Assembly: GCA_963664945.1 (NCBI GenBank)
Contig: OY761822.1
Location: 4,402,001 to 4,466,000 of the forward strand
Reading direction: 5' to 3'
Length of the DNA: 64,000 nt
From: UBA6522 sp963664945
GTDB lineage: Bacteria; Pseudomonadota; Gammaproteobacteria; Steroidobacterales; Rariloculaceae
The position numbers and the translations under genes are program-made. This document shows, piece by piece, positions 60,863 through 64,000 of the stretch (within the stretch, counting starts at the first letter, position 1; each line of letters opens with the position of its first letter). The notes under the pieces are model-generated. The model made no database searches, was not told where the DNA came from, and saw only the letters and a program-made list of their open reading frames with translations.

Positions 60863-63124
60863 TTATTGAACTTCTGATTCTGGTAGAGCAAATGCGTGAA
60901 CTCTCCTTCCAATATCCTGTGTTACAGGCGAACGATAACGACCGCCGCCGCCGCCTGCTACAATCACAACATATTGTCTTCCATCAATTTCGTAAACGGA
61001 GGGAGTCGAAAAGCCAGGTGAATCCATCTCGAATTCCCACAAAAGCACGCCGCTGGTTTTATCAAATGCTCTGAACCGGTTATCTTCTGTTGCTGCTATA
61101 AAGATCAAACCTCCTTGTGTAACAGCCATTCCGCCAAAGTTTTCAGCGCCAGTATTTCGTATCCCCATTTCTACCAATCCCGGATATTCTCCGAGTGGGA
61201 CCGACCATAAAATGTCACCTCTTGCAACATCTACCGCAACGAGTTTCCCCCATGGTGGTTTAATTGCATGGTACCCCATATGGTCTGTGAAGTATTCCAA
61301 CTGCGGTACATACTGTGGGGTTGATGTGGACCAACTCAATTCGCCCTCTCCTCCACTCCACGTCAAATTTTCGTCACTTAAGTCGATATCGGATGTGGAT
61401 ATTTCTTCACCAGGTTCAGTTTGAAGAAAGGCTACAACATTATCCAACTCATCTTCGTCAAAGGTCGGAAAGGCCGGCATCGCATTTACGCCTTGAGTAA
61501 TGACATCCCTTAGTTCGTCAGCACTGAGCGTTGTATTATCGAGAGCAACAGCTACCCCTCCTTGTCGATCAGCACCATGACAAGCCGCACAGGCTGCAAG
61601 ATATATTGTTCTCCCCTGGGCCGTCTCCGTCATATCTTCGAATTGATCAGGATCTATGAGGTCCAGCGTCAGTACAAATGGGAAGTCATTTACGTTTACA
61701 TAGGCAATGTTTGTCTCCGGATCAAAAGCTGGACCGCCCCATTCATTTCCTCCGTGAATTCCGGGCTGTACGATCGTTCCTTCTATGCTTGGAGGTGTAT
61801 ACATCGGTCCGGGTCTCAGTCTTTTGAATTGCTCCAGTGCAGATGCGTGAGACTCGGGTGTGATGGTGGTCAAATCGGACTCATAAACTGACGTTCTTAC
61901 AAGTGGGTCAGGTTTTAGGGGCCATGGTTGAGTTGGATAAGCAACTTCACCGAATGCCGCGTCTGTCGGTACCGGTTTTTCTACAATGGGAAATAGGGAT
62001 TCTCCAGTATCCCGATCAAATACAAATACCTTACCCTGTTTCCCTGTTTGAACGACCACATCCCGTTCTTCGCCATCTTGCGTAATGGTAGCCAACATCG
62101 GTGCAGGAGCGATATCATAATCCCAAATATCGTGGTGCATCGTTTGGAAATACCATTGTAATTCTCCAGTCTCCGCATCAATAGCTAAAACGGAATTCGA
62201 GAAGAGGTTCATGCCAGGTCTCGCACCGCCACCTCCATGGATTCCACCGGTGGCTGAACCCGTAGCGGCAAATACCCAACCTCTTTCTTCATCAACAGTA
62301 AATCCACCCCATGAGTTGGCGCCCCCATAAATCATGTTATCTTCCCACTCCCACGTCTCATACCCGGGCTGTCCTTCCAGCGGAATGGTGTGAAATCTCC
62401 ATTCATACTCCCCGGTTAACGCGTTAAAGGATCTGATGTTACCAGGGGGTTCTTCTCTTCCTTCCGAAACATTTGAATCCAAAATCAAATGGTCATCATA
62501 GACTACAGGAGGTGAGGTGTTCGTTATTTTATTTTCCAGCAGGTGAGCAGGCCAAACATGATTTTCCTTTAAATCAATATACCCGCCGCTACCAAACGAC
62601 TCTATAAGGGTGCCGTCGTCCGGGTTAATTGCCCAGACAAGATCTTTCGTAAGGTGGAAGATTCTTGAGTTGTTGCCATTCTCATCTTCCCAAAACACCG
62701 CCCCTCTCATGATACCACTGGCGAGATAATCTCCCCTGGAATGGTGTTCCGACAGATCAAACAGCCAGAGTTCTTCTCCGGTTGCTGCATCCAGGGCAAC
62801 AAGATTTAATTCGGAATCGGAAAAATACATCACACCTTCAATAACAATCGGGTTAGATGACATCCCCGGCCGGACAAGATCCCTTGTGTCATAGGTCCAC
62901 ACTTCTTCCAGCAACTGAACATTTGCGGTTGTAATTTGGCTTAAAGAAGAGTATCCGGTTCCTTCCTGATCGCCACGATAAGTAGCCCAATCAACGAAAT
63001 TATTCAGTCTGCTTTTTTGAACAGCGTCACTTGTTTGGGCCGATGTATCATTATCCACCCAGCCGAATGCAATCAGTACAGAAAGGAAGGTCAGGGGAGA
63101 GAGCAAATAGAGTTGTTTTTGCAT
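60863..63124 (-). CDS. PQQ-dependent dehydrogenase with internal cytochrome c domain
   Basis: A 753-residue exported quinoprotein. It opens with a signal peptide (LLSPLTFLSVLIAFGW). The eight-bladed propeller has NFVDWATYRGDQEGTGYSSL, ALDAATGEELWLFDL, HHDIWDYDIAPAPML and AIDAETGELQWYF. A cytochrome c domain (about 495-570) is inserted within the propeller, with heme motif CAACH (512-516) and NAMPAF Met ligand. The last blade includes FRAFDKTSGVLLWEFEM and GGGGGRY. These enzymes oxidize sugars or alcohols and pass electrons to the heme. GC is about 42% in a sampled line, lower than in the rest of the window. Confidence 0.9.
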   Translation of the reverse strand: MQKQLYLLSPLTFLSVLIAFGWVDNDTSAQTSDAVQKSRLNNFVDWATYRGDQEGTGYSSLSQITTANVQLLEEVWTYDTRDLVRPGMSSNPIVIEGVMYFSDSELNLVALDAATGEELWLFDLSEHHSRGDYLASGIMRGAVFWEDENGNNSRIFHLTKDLVWAINPDDGTLIESFGSGGYIDLKENHVWPAHLLENKITNTSPPVVYDDHLILDSNVSEGREEPPGNIRSFNALTGEYEWRFHTIPLEGQPGYETWEWEDNMIYGGANSWGGFTVDEERGWVFAATGSATGGIHGGGGARPGMNLFSNSVLAIDAETGELQWYFQTMHHDIWDYDIAPAPMLATITQDGEERDVVVQTGKQGKVFVFDRDTGESLFPIVEKPVPTDAAFGEVAYPTQPWPLKPDPLVRTSVYESDLTTITPESHASALEQFKRLRPGPMYTPPSIEGTIVQPGIHGGNEWGGPAFDPETNIAYVNVNDFPFVLTLDLIDPDQFEDMTETAQGRTIYLAACAACHGADRQGGVAVALDNTTLSADELRDVITQGVNAMPAFPTFDEDELDNVVAFLQTEPGEEISTSDIDLSDENLTWSGGEGELSWSTSTPQYVPQLEYFTDHMGYHAIKPPWGKLVAVDVARGDILWSVPLGEYPGLVEMGIRNTGAENFGGMAVTQGGLIFIAATEDNRFRAFDKTSGVLLWEFEMDSPGFSTPSVYEIDGRQYVVIVAGGGGGRYRSPVTQDIGRRVHAFALPESEVQ

Positions 63125-63176
63125 CAGTTTGTGGCCTCGTTCCGTTTATATTCGAATAACAGGTAAACTTATTTTC

Positions 63177-64000
63177 CTATGTTTCTGATAGTGTGAAGTC
63201 GGGTAGTCGTTTAATAACTCCACCTTCCATAGCCGACTCATGGGCGAGCAAGCCAACACATGTCCAGTTTGCAGACTGGACCGCATTGGGGTAAGGATCA
63301 CGATCGTTAACAACAGAGTCGACAAACTCATGTACCAAGTGTGGGTGAGAACCTCCGTGGCCAGCGCCCTGGATAAAGGATAAGTGAGCATGTTCATCTG
63401 CATCATACACGCCTTCCAGGGTAAACTCGCGAATCTCTTCCGGTAGCAGATACCCATAATCCGGTACCTTGACACGTTCGGGTATTTCCGGTTCGGGTTT
63501 CTTTGCCGTATGAAGAACCGGATCCTCCCCTTCGATAAGCGGCCATTCAAAGGACTTTTTGGATCCGTATACGTCAAAGCTTTCTCGATATTGACGTGAC
63601 GTATCAAACAATGAACGATAAATGTGAGCGGTCAAGTCAGAATTCTTCAACTTAATATGGCAGGTTTCAACCGCAAAGGGCGAACCTGATTTCTCGATAA
63701 GGTCATCGCTGATTGTTCCCGAACCGAAACACGATACATATTCTGCTTCTTTGTCAGTAAGTCCAAGAACGGGGCTGACAACATGAGTTGCGTAGTGCAT
63801 GGGCTTCATGTACTGCCAATAGTCGGGCCACCCCTCCATATCCTGGGGATGACTGGCTTGCAAATATTGAATATTCCCCAATTCCCCTTTTTCGTAAAGC
63901 TCTCTTACAAACAGATATTCGCGACTGTACACAACCGTCTCCGCCATCGTATATTTTAATCCCCTCTCCGCGACCGTTTCTACTATTTCCCTGCAATCCT
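63177..64000 (-). CDS. Gfo/Idh/MocA-family oxidoreductase (5' end beyond window)
   Basis: The frame continues past position 64000, so the N-terminal Rossmann domain is missing. The visible 274 residues begin CREIVETVAERGLKYMAETV. YSREYLFVRELYEKGELGNIQ, the catalytic-type HPQDMEGWPDYWQYMKPMHYATHVVSP and the beta-sheet domain DVYGSKKSFEWPL match the family. These enzymes oxidize or reduce sugar carbons with NAD(P) and often make 3-keto sugars. The location downstream of the 3-keto-glycoside hydrolase-like genes fits such a pathway. The gap to the PQQ gene is 52 bp. Confidence 0.9.
   Translation of the reverse strand, partial: DCREIVETVAERGLKYTMAETVVYSREYLFVRELYEKGELGNIQYLQASHPQDMEGWPDYWQYMKPMHYATHVVSPVLGLTDKEAEYVSCFGSGTISDDLIEKSGSPFAVETCHIKLKNSDLTAHIYRSLFDTSRQYRESFDVYGSKKSFEWPLIEGEDPVLHTAKKPEPEIPERVKVPDYGYLLPEEIREFTLEGVYDADEHAHLSFIQGAGHGGSHPHLVHEFVDSVVNDRDPYPNAVQSANWTCVGLLAHESAMEGGVIKRLPDFTLSET

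Overview
The window looks like a chromosomal segment of a high-GC gammaproteobacterium. Its left third carries the gene set serS, lolA, ftsK, aat, infA, clpA, clpS and rarA, a neighbourhood familiar from Pseudomonas-type genomes. It has been modified: rarA is inverted, an isoquinoline-oxidoreductase-like gene pair lies between rarA and serS, no arginyl/leucyl-transferase gene (ate/bpt) lies between aat and infA, and hicB plus an AbgT-family transporter sit between infA and clpA. No rRNA, tRNA or CRISPR array was seen.

Layout. 1-4.8 kb: a McrBC-like restriction pair between two copies of the end of a coiled-coil/membrane gene. 4.9-24.2 kb: the housekeeping backbone (rarA, Mo-hydroxylase pair, serS, lolA, ftsK, acetyltransferase, aat, infA, hicB, abgT-like, clpA, clpS, a HigBA-type toxin-antitoxin locus, an orphan gspC-like gene, pyrB). 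24.2-26.6 kb: a molybdenum-hydroxylase remnant, then an AT-richer two-gene operon of unknown function. 26.6-41.3 kb: a catabolic region with a flavodoxin-like reductase, LysR regulator, two TonB-dependent receptors, two glutathione S-transferases, SDR, aldehyde dehydrogenase, two metallo-beta-lactamase-fold hydrolases and an MFS transporter. 41.4-46.7 kb: a toxin-antitoxin-rich stretch (Phd/VapC, Xre/RES, Phd/ParE, a broken RES gene) with repeats, a cupin and a gamma-carbonic-anhydrase-like protein. 46.7-51.9 kb: two overlapping ATPase genes, one with 43-residue TPR-like repeats, behind a strong promoter containing a perfect palindrome, then a small ORF and an SDR. 52-57.7 kb: a broken MltF-like gene, a heme-binding lipoprotein, an FG-GAP protein, galM and a C-terminal scrap of xylose isomerase. 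57.7-64 kb: a low-GC block with two tandem ThuA-DUF1080 proteins, a PQQ dehydrogenase carrying a cytochrome c domain, and a Gfo/Idh/MocA oxidoreductase running off the right edge.

How the genes fit together. The backbone encodes translation (serS, infA), division and chromosome segregation (ftsK), lipoprotein transport (lolA) and the ClpS-ClpA/Aat N-degron branch. The 28.5-41 kb genes look like an uptake-and-degradation unit, possibly for ether-linked or aromatic compounds, because the second GST resembles LigF-type beta-etherases. The right end looks like an oxidative sugar-degradation module (3-keto sugar chemistry), probably acquired.

The best candidates for an undescribed system are the two-gene ATPase/TPR pair at 46.67-50.71 kb, which looks STAND-like and has its own operator-like promoter, and the AT-rich two-gene operon at 24.76-26.31 kb. 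Family assignments come from reading motifs only; no database search was run.
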